Source: Mya arenaria | Taxonomy: Eukaryota; Mollusca; Bivalvia; Myida; Myidae | Assembly: GCF_026914265.1 (NCBI RefSeq) | Contig: NC_069124.1 | Span: 11,549,723-11,613,722 of the forward strand | DNA length: 64,000 bases | Reading direction: 5' to 3' | Shown here: in pieces, positions 12,701 to 24,451 of the stretch | Position numbering within the stretch: position 1 is the first letter of the stretch | Layout of the letters: the number at the start of each line of letters is the position of its first letter | The notes under the pieces: generated by a model | Told to the model about the DNA's origin: nothing | The model's database searches: none | Seen by the model: only the letters and a program-made list of their open reading frames with translations | Position numbers and translations under genes: made by a program

Positions 12701-15700
12701 CATGGTCACACTTAGTGTTTATTCACAATGGAATGCTGCATATAAGGACATAGAGTATAGGTTGTCGTGTCCGGGCTGTAACTTTCCCTTGTATGGACAT
12801 ATTTTAAAATAAATTGCCACATGTGTTCGACATACCAAGACTACGTGTCGGGTGCAAGACCCGTGGTTCTACCTCTTAGGTCAAGGTCACACTTAGTGTT
12901 TATTCACAATGGAATGCTGCATATAAGGACATAGAGTATAGGTTGTCGTGTCCGGGCTATAACTTTCCCTTGTATGGACAAATTTTAAAATAACTTGCCA
13001 CATGTGTTCGACATACCAAGACGATGTGTCGTGTGCAAGACCCATGTCCCTACCTCTAAGGTCAAGGTCACACAAGAGTGTAGGTTGTCAAGTATGGGTG
13101 GGGTTTATGTTCAGAGGCAATTTAAAATAACTTGCCATATGTATTTGACACGTAAAGGCAAGATCAACTTTTTATGTACTGACCTTGTTCATAAGTCAAT
13201 GTCACATTCGTGGGCATTCGTCACATACTGTGACAGCTCTTGTTTTTCTGCTGTTCTAAAACCATTCTGCATCTTTGTAAGGTATTGTAAGGTTTTGATT
13301 TAGATTGTCATGGATAACTTCATGTTACTGTCTAGTGTCTACAGTACTTGAATAGTTCAGTACACAGTAATACACTTATGTTCAGCAGGATGCAGAAAGG
13401 TAACTATTTATTTAGCGTTTACACTTGGTCTCTCGGATTATATATTATCTCAATTCTAAAAGCAATATCTAAGAAGTTGAAGGGTCTATCAGTATAACTT
13501 AAAATGATAGCTTGATATGACTGGAGTTATATCTTAATGTTTTTAACATAATTGAATAATGAATACCGGTATATAATAATGATATCAATGATATCATTAT
13601 TATAAACCGATATTTATTATTTAATTTTTTATTTTCAAATACTGTCGGAAAAGTTGCCTAACTGCCTTTATTAAAGCTGCACTCTCACAGATTGAACGTT
13701 TTGACAACTTTTTTATTTTTTGTCTTTGAAAGAGCATTTTTTGCATAAATATCTGCAATGATATAAGATTGTTGACAGAAAATTAGATCGTAGATTTTCA
13801 TATTTCCCTTCAAAAATTAATGTTTTATGGCTTAAACCGTTACTAATGGTTTAAGAAAAATGCATAAAACATCAATTTTTGAACTTAATTATAAAAATCT
13901 GCAATTTAATTTTTTGTCAACAATATATATATATATATCACTGGTTTCCATGGATTTTCGCAAAATTTGGCTCATTCCAAGACAAAAAATAAAAAAAGTT
14001 GTCAAAACGTTCAATCCTTGAGAGTGCAGCTTTAAGTATCAGGCTTAATATTACCCTTGAGGTCCCATGTATACAATCTACAAAATTTAATTATATTACT
14101 GTTGAATTTTTACCCTATGTTGTATAGTGTTTATAAAGCTCTAGCTCTACAGAGCTTACATTTATGTTAAATGTCTTGACAACTCAAAAAGAAACTAATC
14201 TTATTTTGCCTATCCAGGTCCCAGTTTCTCAAACAATTTTAAGTCCCTCAATAACAGGATCAGGCTATTAAAGTCCACTATTTTTGTTTAAGTATAATTT
14301 GTGTCATATTCTTATTTAAAGAGTTCTCAGATGTAACGAAGGAGAGAAAAAAAAAACACCAATTTTTTTGTTAATCAAGTTTCAGCAAGTAATTTGTATA
14401 AAGAAAATAGTACTTTCTTATGCTTAAGAATTTTCGAGAAAATGGGCCATGGAATCATTGAGATCTCACTTAATAGCTGCAATATAGTTATGTCTTGGAC
14501 ACTCCAACTAACAGAAATACATTTTCAGGAGCAGAGTCAGCGTGCAGGTGAGAACATGGGAGGTTTCCCAGGGGGCTTCCCTGGAGCAGGGGGAATGCCA
14601 GGGGGATTCCCTGGTGCTGGGGGAATGCCAGGGGGATTCCCTGGTGCTGGGGGAATGCCAGGGGGATTCCCAGGTGCAGGTGGGATGCCAGGGGGATTTC
14701 CAGGTGAGAATGAGGCCAATATCTAAAAATAGAAATTTGGCGTATGAGAATGGTTTATAAGGTGATACAAGGGTCTGTTGTGATGCATATTGTGGCTGAT
14801 TCATTTGACTCATTATTTTTCAAGTAACTCCTTTGTTTGATAATATTTTCTTAATAAGATTTAAAATTATGTTTGCTGTCTTGTTCAATGCTAGGTTTAA
14901 TTATGATTCTATTCTGCAGTAGTTGCTCGTTTTAGTACTGATATATGCATGTATAATTGTTTGCTGATGCTTTTTTTTGCTGAAGCCTGGATATGATATT
15001 GAAAACAAAATTGGGCTAAAATTCTAACAAAGATTTTTGTTCAGTAAAACATTTGAGGCATGAGAGATATATCTTAAGGAATTTGAAAAAAAACAAAAAC
15101 AGAATATTCTAAGACCCTATGACAAATCATATCCAGGCTTTACCCAGGCCTTTTTAACTCGGGCTCTAACTCTTGCAACGACATTTCCATTAAATTGACA
15201 TTTCCCAATTAGGTGGTGCAGGCGGTGCTGGAGGTGGTGCTGGTGGCGGCGCTGGTGGTATGGGCGGAATGGGTGGTATGGGTGGAATCCCCGACATCTC
15301 CCAGCTTCTACAGGACCCAGAAATACTCTCCGCATTCCAGGTAAGGGGACTTGGTTGTGGTTGTTTCACTGTGTTGAATACCTGATGCTTCTGATGTATT
15401 CTTAGAACAGTTTGAAATAAGCACGTCATATCAGGAATTTAAGCTGAATAGATAAAGTACAAGTATTTTAAAAGTACAGTAAAGAAAAGACTTGTTCTGG
15501 GAAAAGACTGATTGTACTTGAATTGATTTCTTGTGTATTATATATCTGTACCATCAGGACCCGGAGGTATCAGCAGCATTCATGGACGTCAGTCAGAACC
15601 CGGCCAACATTTCCAAGTACCAGGACAACCCAAAAATCCAGAAGATTATTCAAAAGATGTCATCCAAGTTTGGGGGTGGGCCACCTCCTGCAGGTGGAGA

Positions 15701-15776
15701 AGGGGGCTCTCCTGGGGGACCTGGTGGGGCACCCAAACCACCTCCATCTGCAGGTGCTGACCTCGGCGTTGACTAG
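6418..15776 (+). CDS. ST13: Hsc70-interacting protein Hip (ST13), 5'-incomplete
   Basis: Nine exons join without frame breaks: 6418-6502, 7057-7194, 7769-7853, 8457-8567, 9288-9390, 12077-12193, 14529-14703, 15213-15340 and 15558-15776 (stop TAG). They encode 386 residues. Order: an acidic Pro/Glu linker; a conserved segment with [17 protein letters not shown]; three TPR units (first has [13 protein letters not shown], third has [13 protein letters not shown]); a charged helix ([19 protein letters not shown]); [10 protein letters not shown] repeats; and a C-terminal STI1/DP2 domain with two DPE motifs and [12 protein letters not shown]. In the known family, Hip binds the Hsp70 ATPase domain through its TPRs and slows ADP release, acting with Hsp90/Hop complexes in the cytosol. 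The start codon and about 60-70 N-terminal dimerisation residues are missing from the visible sequence. The Gly-rich tail after the STI1 domain ([12 protein letters not shown] onward) is longer than in vertebrates. Confidence 0.94.
9652..11901 (+). mobile_element. Pearl/Helentron-like element with internal tandem repeats
   Basis: The left end is a hairpin, ATACCCCCCAAAACAAAG then TTTGGGGGGGTATA, followed by a GTCC/GTCT run. Inside are about six copies of a 161-bp unit (9771-10740, each starting near TTGTCCGGGATTCATC) and then six copies of a 145-bp unit (10906-11720, each starting TGTTACTAAAAATAG). The right end carries the short palindrome GTCACTACTGTGAC and then AGCTCTAGTT. This build matches the oyster pearl elements and non-autonomous Helentrons as a class. 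No replicase/helicase frame is present. It lies in an ST13 intron. Confidence 0.65.
12520..13245 (+). mobile_element. Second pearl/Helentron-like element
   Basis: The left end is GCCCCCAAAGGTGGGC followed by CTGTCCGTCTGTCTGTCTGT. The core has about three copies of a 181-bp unit (starts near 12586, 12767 and 12948). The right end repeats the palindrome and tail of the neighbouring element, as GTCACATACTGTGACAGCTC then TTGTT. The cores of the two elements differ but the ends match in design, so they are two families using the same termini. Confidence 0.62.
13671..14035. mobile_element. Palindromic MITE with TTAA flanks (piggyBac-like), copy 1
   Basis: The terminal inverted repeat AGCTGCACTCTCACAGATTG at the left is matched by the reverse complement of the right end, and the similarity continues almost to the centre so the element can fold into one long hairpin. 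TTAA is present at both outer ends (13671-13674 and 14032-14035). TTAA target duplication is the known signature of piggyBac transposases. It has no coding capacity. Confidence 0.75.
14570..14703 (+). repeat. 30-bp in-frame minisatellite inside ST13 exon
   Basis: About four to five copies of a 30-bp unit code for the 10-residue repeat [10 protein letters not shown] in the seventh visible exon. Three units are nearly identical in DNA sequence (GGGGGATTCCCTGGTGCTGG), so copy number is likely to vary between individuals. Confidence 0.85.
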
Positions 15777-16815
15777 ATGTAGGATGGAAATGGTAAATTT
15801 TATTATCATGTTGATGATTTTCATTATAGTGCAGTACTGGTATATATGAAGTATATGAATGTATCAGGTTTCTATGTATCGTCCTTGGCACCTTAATTCA
15901 TAAAAGCATCAAATGAGTCTTGTGTACCATTGTCTATGTAAAAACCTTTGATTGAAACATTGAAATTGCCATGAAATGTTATCCTGTTCCATGGCCTAAG
16001 GTTAACAGTGCTCCATTTTTAAACTGTAACTGTGTTAAAGGTGATTCTTCCAAAGAATTTTTAAAAACAATGATTCTTAGGTCGGAAGGGTTCCCTTTAT
16101 CAATATATTGACTAAAACTTTTTCTTTAAGTAAGAAGGAATTTGAAAGAAAAAAGCATGGATTTGAAAAGTAAAAAGCATGGATAGATAGGAATTGTATC
16201 ACGCATTGGGCTCTGGTAGAAAACCATGTGTATCTCTCAAAGCATCAACTGGCATGATTCAGAGAAATATGCCAATTGGAACAAAAACAAGATGGATGTA
16301 TGTGTAACTTCTTTTTTTCAGGATTTCTGTTTTTGAAGCAGTCTTGCTTGATCATGTTCATGAATGGTTACATGTATTTAGGTGTATTTGTACATTTTTA
16401 GGATTTCTGTTTTGGAAGCAGTCAGTTCCATGTGACGCAAGCGATGTTCTAGTGTGTATGTGACGATGTGTGTTCTATGTGGACTGCGACAGTCGTGCCA
16501 TGTGTCATCATTATTAAACATACCATTTTGCAAAGTGTGTAACATTCAAGTATGAATGTTTATCTTTCCAAACAGGAATTGAGTGTGGCTATTTAACTGT
16601 CAGAAGGCATAAAAAAAAATTGTTATTGAAATTGTTTTGTATTAATTTATGATATGCGTTTTAAGGATCAATTTTTTTTCTGTTTTATCACATTAATGTG
16701 AATTATATTGCATGAATTACATGTATTTTCTTTTCTGATCATGTTTGATAAATTTTTCCTGCTCTATGTTCGTGTGACAATGTTCAATTTATCTTTGAAA
16801 TGTTAAGATCAAAAC

Positions 16816-16821
16816 AATAAA
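16816..16821 (+). terminator. ST13 polyadenylation signal
   Basis: AATAAA about 1.04 kb after the ST13 stop codon, in a normal AT-rich 3' untranslated region. It is the first well-placed canonical hexamer. Confidence 0.6.
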
Positions 16822-16842
16822 AGGTGACTCTTGAGTCTTGTT

Positions 16843-16920
16843 ACCTGATATCAGATCAATCCTATCATCATCATTGCTTTACCTGATATCAGATCAATCC
16901 TATCATCATCATTGCTTTTA
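16843..16920. repeat. 39-bp tandem duplication
   Basis: The segment CCTGATATCAGATCAATCCT and its continuation TATCATCATCATTGCTTT occur twice head to tail just after the ST13 poly(A) signal. Confidence 0.9.
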
Positions 16921-17399
16921 TGTTAGAACTAATTCAGTTCATACAGTTTATTGTATTTAATAGATTTTGTCATAGAAATATTTCAGTTTTCAGAGCTTTT
17001 TTATCTTCGCTAATGATTTAACTGTTACACACCAACATAATATGCACAAGTACTTGTACAGCTGGTTTGTTCATGCACATTAATACTGCTGTAGACTTAC
17101 CATTTGGAACTTAGTTGAATGAAACATCTGTATGTACTTAATTTTGCTTGATTAAAAAAATCCGTTTGACTCAAAATTACTAAGCCTCAAAAATTCACTT
17201 GAAGTAAAAACTTATTATGGGTGTTGGCACCTTTTAAACCTTTTTGATCACAGCATTAGATGTCATTGGTTGTACAATGTATTTCTTGTATTTTATTTAC
17301 ACTAGTAAAATAAAACTTATATGCAGTCATTGTTTGAATATCACTTGTATTGTTGTTGATCCTGCTTGTGCTGACCATGACAGAATTGTCAAATAGTGA

Positions 17400-20030
17400 A
17401 TCAGGGTGTGTATGTCAGCATGTCCGTCCAATCTTGTTGGGACTGTAATTATGGTATGAAGGTACACTGGATCAAAGGCACAGGTCAAGCCACAGATTAT
17501 TGTCCACACTATTGCATACACTTCTTGAAGGATTTTCATGAAACTCTGTAAAATGTTCACCACATGCAGAACCTATAATACAGGTGACCTAGCTCATGGT
17601 GAAAGGTTCACAGTGTAGACTTTGTTCGCTTCATAGCTTCATGGCCACAACATTAAGACATCATGCAGAGCCTACATTCAAGGAGTGATTAAAGTTCAAA
17701 GATTGGAGCCATAGATTTCATGTACACTCCATATTTCCTTAACTCCTGGAAGAGTGTTCATGAAATTCAAGGTCACAGTAAAGGTCAAAGGTTCAAGCCA
17801 TAGAACTTGTGTGGCTCCATATCTTCTAAAGCCAATGGAGGATTTTCATGAATCTGGTGTCAAACATTCACCACATTTAGAGGACATGCAGTGCCTAAAT
17901 TCCAGGCAAGTTTCTTCAGTCAAAATCACAGTTTACAGTCAAAGAATTGAACCATATAATGCAATATATTGCTTCGGATGAAGACTTTAAACAAGGATAA
18001 CTTCACTATATCTTCACCATTTTAAATGAAATATAGCGCAGTCTACGCCGCTTATGGAGCCCCGCCTTCGGTCTTTTACCAGAGTTTGATTAAGAGTTTA
18101 GTTTTTTAAAACACTTCGACAAACCTTTTCACAACATGGCCGTCTGACGGAGCACTGTCAAAACATTATTTTGGTTTGTCAAAGTGTTTGATGAAACTTA
18201 TCACCTTATCAAACTTGTGTAATAACACGAAGGCGGGGCTCTGTAAGCGGCATAGACTGCCCTTTGTTTTATTTAATTTGGTGTAGTTAAAGAAAAGTTA
18301 TCTTTGATTTAAGTCTTTATTTAAGGTAAAATGTTGCCTTCCGACGTAGCATATGTGACGTAATTTATCACGTGGTATACACACACTGTATAGTTAATGT
18401 CTGTTCATTTTCTCCTAACCCCATAAAAGATTTGATAAAACTTGGTTAAATGTTAATCAAGACATGTTCACCTCCTGGACACAACACCCGTAATCCATTC
18501 ATTTGCCTCAGTAGTCAACTGCGATGGAACAATAAGACGAGCATGGTGTGAAATCCATGTTGTTGTGGCCAATGATTTATTTTTTTTCGTTTGGGATAGG
18601 TTAAATTTGTTGATGTTTTGGATTGTCCAGACTAACTTTTGTCGTACCTGGAAGGATTTTAAAATGAAAATTCAAAATGATAAGAATATAGGTTCATGAC
18701 AAAGGTCTGCAAGTCATATCAAGGTCACACTAAAGGGTCATTGGTCAAAATAACTGATTATGAAGTATGGCCACATTATATTTATCCTACACAGAAGGAT
18801 TTTAGGATAAAATGGCATACCTTTTATGTAAACCAAGTTAGACTGTGTTTCGTATGTAAGACACATGTTCTGCATATAGTTGAGGTGAGGTCATGTACGT
18901 GAGAGACAAAAAAATATCAGATACGAATGGACAGACACACTAACACATGTATATAAGTGGAACCTGCGACACGGCCTCATCATGCTGAACCTCCATGGCA
19001 AGTTTTTAAAAAATCTTCTAATGCATGGTCATGATACAGCCCAGACAAGGATCATTTCATTCTTTGACCTTTAAGCCTGAACTTGACCTTTGCTTAACAG
19101 AACTGGGTCTTGTGCTCAACACGCCACCTTATCATGGTGAACCTACATTGCAAGTTCTTTTTTGAAAATCATATAAATGCATGGTTGAGATACAGCCCAG
19201 AGATAGATCATTCAACCTTTGACCTCTAAGCATGACCTTGACCTTTCAGGCACAGACATGGGTCTTGTGCACAACATGGAGCCTCATCATGGTGAACCTT
19301 CATGGCAAGTTTATTGAAATCCTATAATGCACGGTCAATGTACAGCCCGAAGAAGAATCATTCAACATAGTACCCCTATTAAGCATGATCTTTACCTTTG
19401 AGGTTCAGACCTGGATCTTGCGAGCAACAATGCACATTCATGTCAAGTTTCAAGGAAATCCTATAATATCTGGCCCAGACAACGAACAGTGCTATCAACA
19501 GTTATCATTTCAACTATTGACCTCTAAGCGTGAACCTCATCAAGGTGAACCTTCATTGCAAGTTTTTTTTAAATCCTATAATGCATGGTCAAGACATAGC
19601 ATGTACAAGGATAATATCAGCCATTGACCTCTAAGCGTGACCTTGACCTTTGAGGTACAGACCTAGGTCTTGTGGTCTCTTTGCTACCTCAATCCTCATC
19701 AGTTAGCCTTCATGGCAAGTTTATTTGAAAATCCTATAAGGCATGATCAAGATACAACACAGAAAAGGATTTTTTCAACCTTGAACACCTCTTACCATGA
19801 CCATGACCTTCAAGGTACAGACCTTGATCTTTTGAGTGACATACCACCTCATCTTGTTGAACCCTCATGGCAAGTTTTTTGAAAATCTTTTCACACAGCC
19901 AGTACTAAAATCATTTCACCCTTTGACCTCTTTAAACGTGACATTGACCTTTAAGGTACAGCCCGGACAAATGCACATTCACCACACACAGGCTCCACAA
20001 CAATGATAGTATACAAGTTGTTGTCTATCT
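17400..20030. repeat. Diverged dispersed and tandem repeats of about 150 bp
   Basis: Old repeats with recurring words such as CTCATCATGGTGAACCTTCA, CATGGCAAGTTT, GACCTTGACCTTTGAG and GGATTTTCATGAA. Between about 18975 and 19970 the words recur roughly every 150 bp (for example 18975, 19127, 19282), as in a decayed pearl-type core. No gene is seen in this stretch. Confidence 0.6.
18035..18262. mobile_element. Short foldback element
   Basis: The left end GCAGTCTACGCCGCTTATGG then AGCCCCGCCTTCG is the imperfect reverse complement of the right end CGAAGGCGGGGCTCTGTAAG then CGGCATAGACTGC. The centre is also self-complementary (AAACACTTCGACAAACC against GGTTTGTCAAAGTGTTT). It is a MITE-like palindrome without coding capacity. 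Confidence 0.65.
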
Positions 20031-21133
20031 TGTTTGTACATGCAGTACTGTTCAAACTTGGGTAAAACAGCTGTTGCTAATTTTAAACCAGATAAACCTC
20101 TATCAGGGCTTCCATTGATGATCTACCTTGCCATCGATTGCACAAGTTCTTCTTGAAAATAATGAAGTTTAAATTCTCCAGAACACTTGATTGTTCAACC
20201 AATGTCAAAGTTTGATATTAAAAAAGTAATACTTTGTTCCGTATTAAACTATAACATGCCAATTTCACAGTGGTATTCAAATAATTCAGTTAACTTGAAG
20301 GCATATATATTATTGAAAATGTTACCATCTCAGTAATTGACTAAAAATGACACTTGGTGTTGAATATTTTGAACTCCAAATTCTTCAAAATTATGGAAAT
20401 TGTTTGTACCTCCAAGGAATTTCAGAATTTTTAGCCAATTTTAAGGGAATGATATATTTTCCAAACTTCCTATTACAGAAGCCCTGGAAGACAAACATCA
20501 TTTGTTTATTAATGTGGTTTATGAAATCACTTTGCTCGTGTGATGGTGCCTATACATCTTTTATTTGAAAAGGGTCATTTCAAACTTTAACAAGCTCAGA
20601 ATGTCCTTTTTATTTGTTTAATCACAGCTTGTAGAAGTTATATATGGAAAAGCATACCAATGAGATTGCTTCAATATTATCAAAATAACAAAACATTGCG
20701 ACTATTTTTCACAATACGAACACAAAAGTATTGAGCATATCAAGTTCACTAATTAATGCATATAAATACATCATTTATAACTACAGCAAATACTGGTCAA
20801 CATGATTTGCAAGTTCCGTAGTTACTAATTAAGTTCCCTTGTAACAAATTGATTTTAATAACACAAGGCCTTTTGTACGATCTCTGAAACTCGAGAATAA
20901 CAGCTATTTTTAATATGGTTTATTTCAAATTTCCAGCAACATATCAGTGTTTACCAAGTTACTTTGATATTATGAGGCAATTACTTTCTAAATTCATCGC
21001 ATTGGATGTTTAAAAATAAAGTTTAGGGATATCTGTTTAAATTGTATGAACTTATATGATGATAATATATAATAAAAAAAAAATGTTTGTTTATATCTAC
21101 TGATGAATGCGTTACGCAGAAACGTTTAAGATA

Positions 21134-21205
21134 ATAAACTTTACATGTTTTATAAACTTTACATGTTTTATAAACTTTACATGTTTTATAAACTTTACGT
21201 GTTTG
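21134..21205. repeat. 18-bp tandem repeat, four copies
   Basis: The unit TAAACTTTACATGTTTTA repeats four times; the last copy has TACGTG in place of TACATG. Confidence 0.9.
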
Positions 21206-21884
21206 TGTGGTTTATTTTATTCATGATAACATATAATGAAATCTTAAATAATTTGACACAATACAAATTGTTTTGACTTTTGAAAACACTCAGTTTTGAA
21301 ATAATAGATAGGACACTTTTCAACACAAAGCAGAATTTTTCTTCTATATCATATATAATGCAGAATACAAGGAAAATCAGTCTGGATCTGATACTTCCAA
21401 AATGGTCAATTGTACTTGTACAAAATGGTCAAGTGAACAACCTTTTCTAGTTATATTAAAAGATTAAACACAGAGATTTCAGAAAATATAACTCTGATCA
21501 AATTCTGTTTCTAGTTCGAGTGTCTTCATTATTTTGTATGTACGGAGGAAGACTTAAGGCCGATTTTTTGTGATGTCTGCCATATCAATGAGGTAGAATT
21601 GGAATAAAGAATGAATTTCTGCAAATAATCAATATCAAAGACTATTTTCAAATTATTGTCTCACATTATCTGTTGTCTGGAATATAATATTTACATAACA
21701 GATTTTTCAAAATTTACATAAATTATAAACTGAATACAATTTCTGCACTATCAAAAATTCACAAGCTGAATATTTGCAATTCCACAAAACAATGGAACCA
21801 CATGAATCACTAAGGTCTTATAGAAGTTCAAGTCTGGTGAAGTTGATTCAGTCCAACGAATGAATTGTTTTCTGTCCAGTAGTA

Positions 21885-23439
21885 TTAGAGACCTTTAGAT
21901 TTCAAGTCTGGCACTGTATGTTTCTTCAGCAGCTGCTCTTGTCTTTCTAGTGCTAGCATGGATTCTGTAAATCTGAAAAAATCACAACACTCTTGAATAC
22001 ATGCGCAGGTACCTTTTAATAACACTAATGATCCAAAAACAATTTTAATATCTTAATTTTAACTTAGTGTCAATGCCTGACAGATTATTTATTTGCCAAT
22101 TTTCTTTAAAATTCAAAATAACAACATCCTGAAAGAAATGTTATTCCTGTGAATGGCACATTGAACCCACCATTTACTTCACATAGGCATGTTCCTTTCT
22201 GAAATTCTGAAGGCTTCTGCAGTGGGTAAGCCTATCCAACACAGGTAGGACTTCTCCATCATCATCCTCATTTAACGACTCTGTTCCAGAATCAGAGGAT
22301 GAACCAACATCTTCCTCCATTTCACAGTCTTCAGATGGAATCACGTAACTGTGATCTGTGTCATTGTCCATTTCCATCTGTACAGTTTCTTTTGATCCTT
22401 TCGGTCTTGGAGTCAGTAGTTTCTTTCCACCTGGATGTTGTTCATAGGTATGATCAAGGCACTGACTAAACATCTTTTTCTGCAATTTGTCAATCTCATT
22501 TATTTGCTTTGTGTCAGATGCGACCGTGTCTCTGTTATTTCTTCCTCTCTGTCTCTCGATAGATTGGTAAGAGTGATCCAGAAAAGGAGAGTTTTTAAAG
22601 TCTTGTCTTTTCAACTGTCCATTGTTCACAAGGCTCAAGTCATCATTACTCAATCCTCTTTTCAAACTATCACTTTGCGCCAAGGCATTCAAACTATTTG
22701 ACTTCTTTTCACAATAATCGTATGGATGGTCAAGGAATAATGACACAATATCCATCTTTGATGCGCTCCTCTCCAATGATTCATGACTGTATGAATGATC
22801 TACTACGCTGAACTTAAAATTCGGACTACTTGGCATTGATGAAGAAGATTCTATTGTCATTCTAGATATGTCTGGGTCTGATATGCCCGATATTAACCGT
22901 GGCTCTGTGCGAACATCGATTGTTCTAACATTTATATTTTCATGAGAGAGATACTGTTCGGAAATTGTATCACAACTTGTCAAATCTAGAGCGCTATCGT
23001 TAGATCTGTAGTGTGGAAGAACGGTCAGCTTTTCCCCCTCATAACTTGACTGTAACAAATTGTCATTTGAAGAGAACTGCATATTCTTCTTTTTCTTCTT
23101 TTTAAAAGAACTTGTTCTTGAGAGATTTGATGAAAAGTATACATGGTCTGGCAGAACTCTATCACGGTCAGAATCTGTCACGTTTTGTTCAGACTGTGAC
23201 GATTGAGAAAAATAACTATGGTCTTTGTCCATCCCATCTTTAGCACAACATTGAAAACTGAAAGCATAGGAGTGTTCATTAAGTGGGTCTTTTTCCAACC
23301 CAAGGGCAGTGTGAATCAGTTTTTCGAATGAAGTCATTTCAACAACTTGTCTGCCTCGTGGCTCATCTTCAACAACCGTTTTCACTGAAATTTCAACACA
23401 TTCATCGTGCATGAGTGGAAAACAAGCCAAGTCTGACAT
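21885..23439 (-). CDS. Disordered protein with nine D/E-H-x-Y (HCF-1-binding) motifs
   Basis: Two exons: 22178-23439 and 21885-21972. The large exon starts with ATG (MSDLACF) and ends at donor AA|GTAAAT. Splicing removes an in-frame TAA read just past the donor and adds a final exon ending LKKHTVPDLKSKGL, for 449 residues. There is no folded domain I recognise; the protein is Ser/Asp/Asn-rich with a seven-residue basic run (FKKKKKKN, possible nuclear signal). Nine D/E-H-x-Y motifs lie near residues 55 (EHSY), 73 (DHSY), 98 (DHVY), 214 (DHSY), 237 (DHPY), 288 (DHSY), 329 (DHTY), 362 (DHSY) and 416 (EHAY). D/E-H-x-Y is the known ligand of the HCF-1 Kelch domain, found in E2F1, CREB3, PGC-1 and THAP proteins, usually once or twice. 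I infer a nuclear, multivalent HCF-1 partner. It is convergent with ST13. Confidence 0.82.
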
Positions 23440-23565
23440 TTTCTTAAGTTTGCAAAATAGAATTGCGTCGTTAAATCGTTCAGATGAGTGTACTTTCGTT
23501 TGCAAACGTCTTGTTTTCGTGTCAATTTTTTTTTAATCAATGTCAAGGGTCAGGGATTATTGTTT

Positions 23566-23574
23566 ACTTCCGGG
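23566..23574 (-). promoter_or_regulatory. ETS/GABP-type site upstream of the D/E-H-x-Y gene
   Basis: CCCGGAAGT on the minus strand, about 130 bp before the start codon. There is no TATA box nearby. This is the usual look of a TATA-less housekeeping promoter; use of the site is inferred. Confidence 0.4.
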
Positions 23575-24451
23575 TTCAATCTTGGTCACAGTCTACTAAT
23601 TTTGTTTCGAACAAGATTCTTCACAATATCATACACGATGGTCTCCCCTTACAAGCATTGGACAAAATGGGAATATACATTTTTGTTTGGAATTTCCGAT
23701 TTATTCACCGCCTCTATTCAATTGCGTACCAAATACCACCCTAAGTTTCTATTAGAAATGTGCGTTTTATGCCAGTATACTGTATAGTACAAAATTATAA
23801 CTATTACTAAACTATGAGTATATTCAACCAAATACTGCATACATGTTAATAAACTGCAGTATGTTACTTTGTACCCATAGACTTAGATAAGAATTATAAA
23901 TGAGTTCATTGAACACAGATTTTACCAAAATGTTTTTATAATTTAAGGAACTATAAGGCGAAATGATCTTATCAATTCTAATATAAATAAGACTAAATTC
24001 AATTGTTGTGGCCTTCTATGAAAAGACTGTTCATAAATGTAAGTGCCCCGCCACACATTGTCCGTTTGGTTGTTTAAAGGTGACAAGTAATATAACTCCA
24101 TCTTAAATTTGTCAAATAATGTGTACATATGGCCCTTTTATGATCATACAATAAAAAACTCTTAAATGGTTCGAAGAAAGCGTTGAGATAAAAATGTTAT
24201 TGATTTTTAATATACAGTAACTAGCGTTTCGGTCTCGTATATGTGATGTTTACATCGTTTATGAATCAACAAACCAAATTACTTTTTATCAGAACTAACA
24301 GGATTGAAAGGAATTAAATGAAGCTTGATGCAATATATATATGGCAATACGAACTTAGGTCACATACAAAAACAGTATCGCCAGTTTTAAAAACTGTTCT
24401 CCATTAAAATAAAGCATCATTTACATGAAAAGAAATGTTAAATTAAGTTTA

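Noticed and set aside
14508..14813. Minus- and alternate-frame ORFs over the ST13 Gly/Phe/Pro/Met exon
   Set aside because: They are shadows of the 30-bp in-frame repeat; the sense frame is fixed by splice phases on both sides.
22174..23505. Longer start for the D/E-H-x-Y protein, at 23505
   Set aside because: The codon there is TTG, not ATG. The first ATG in frame is at 23439 and has an acceptable context.
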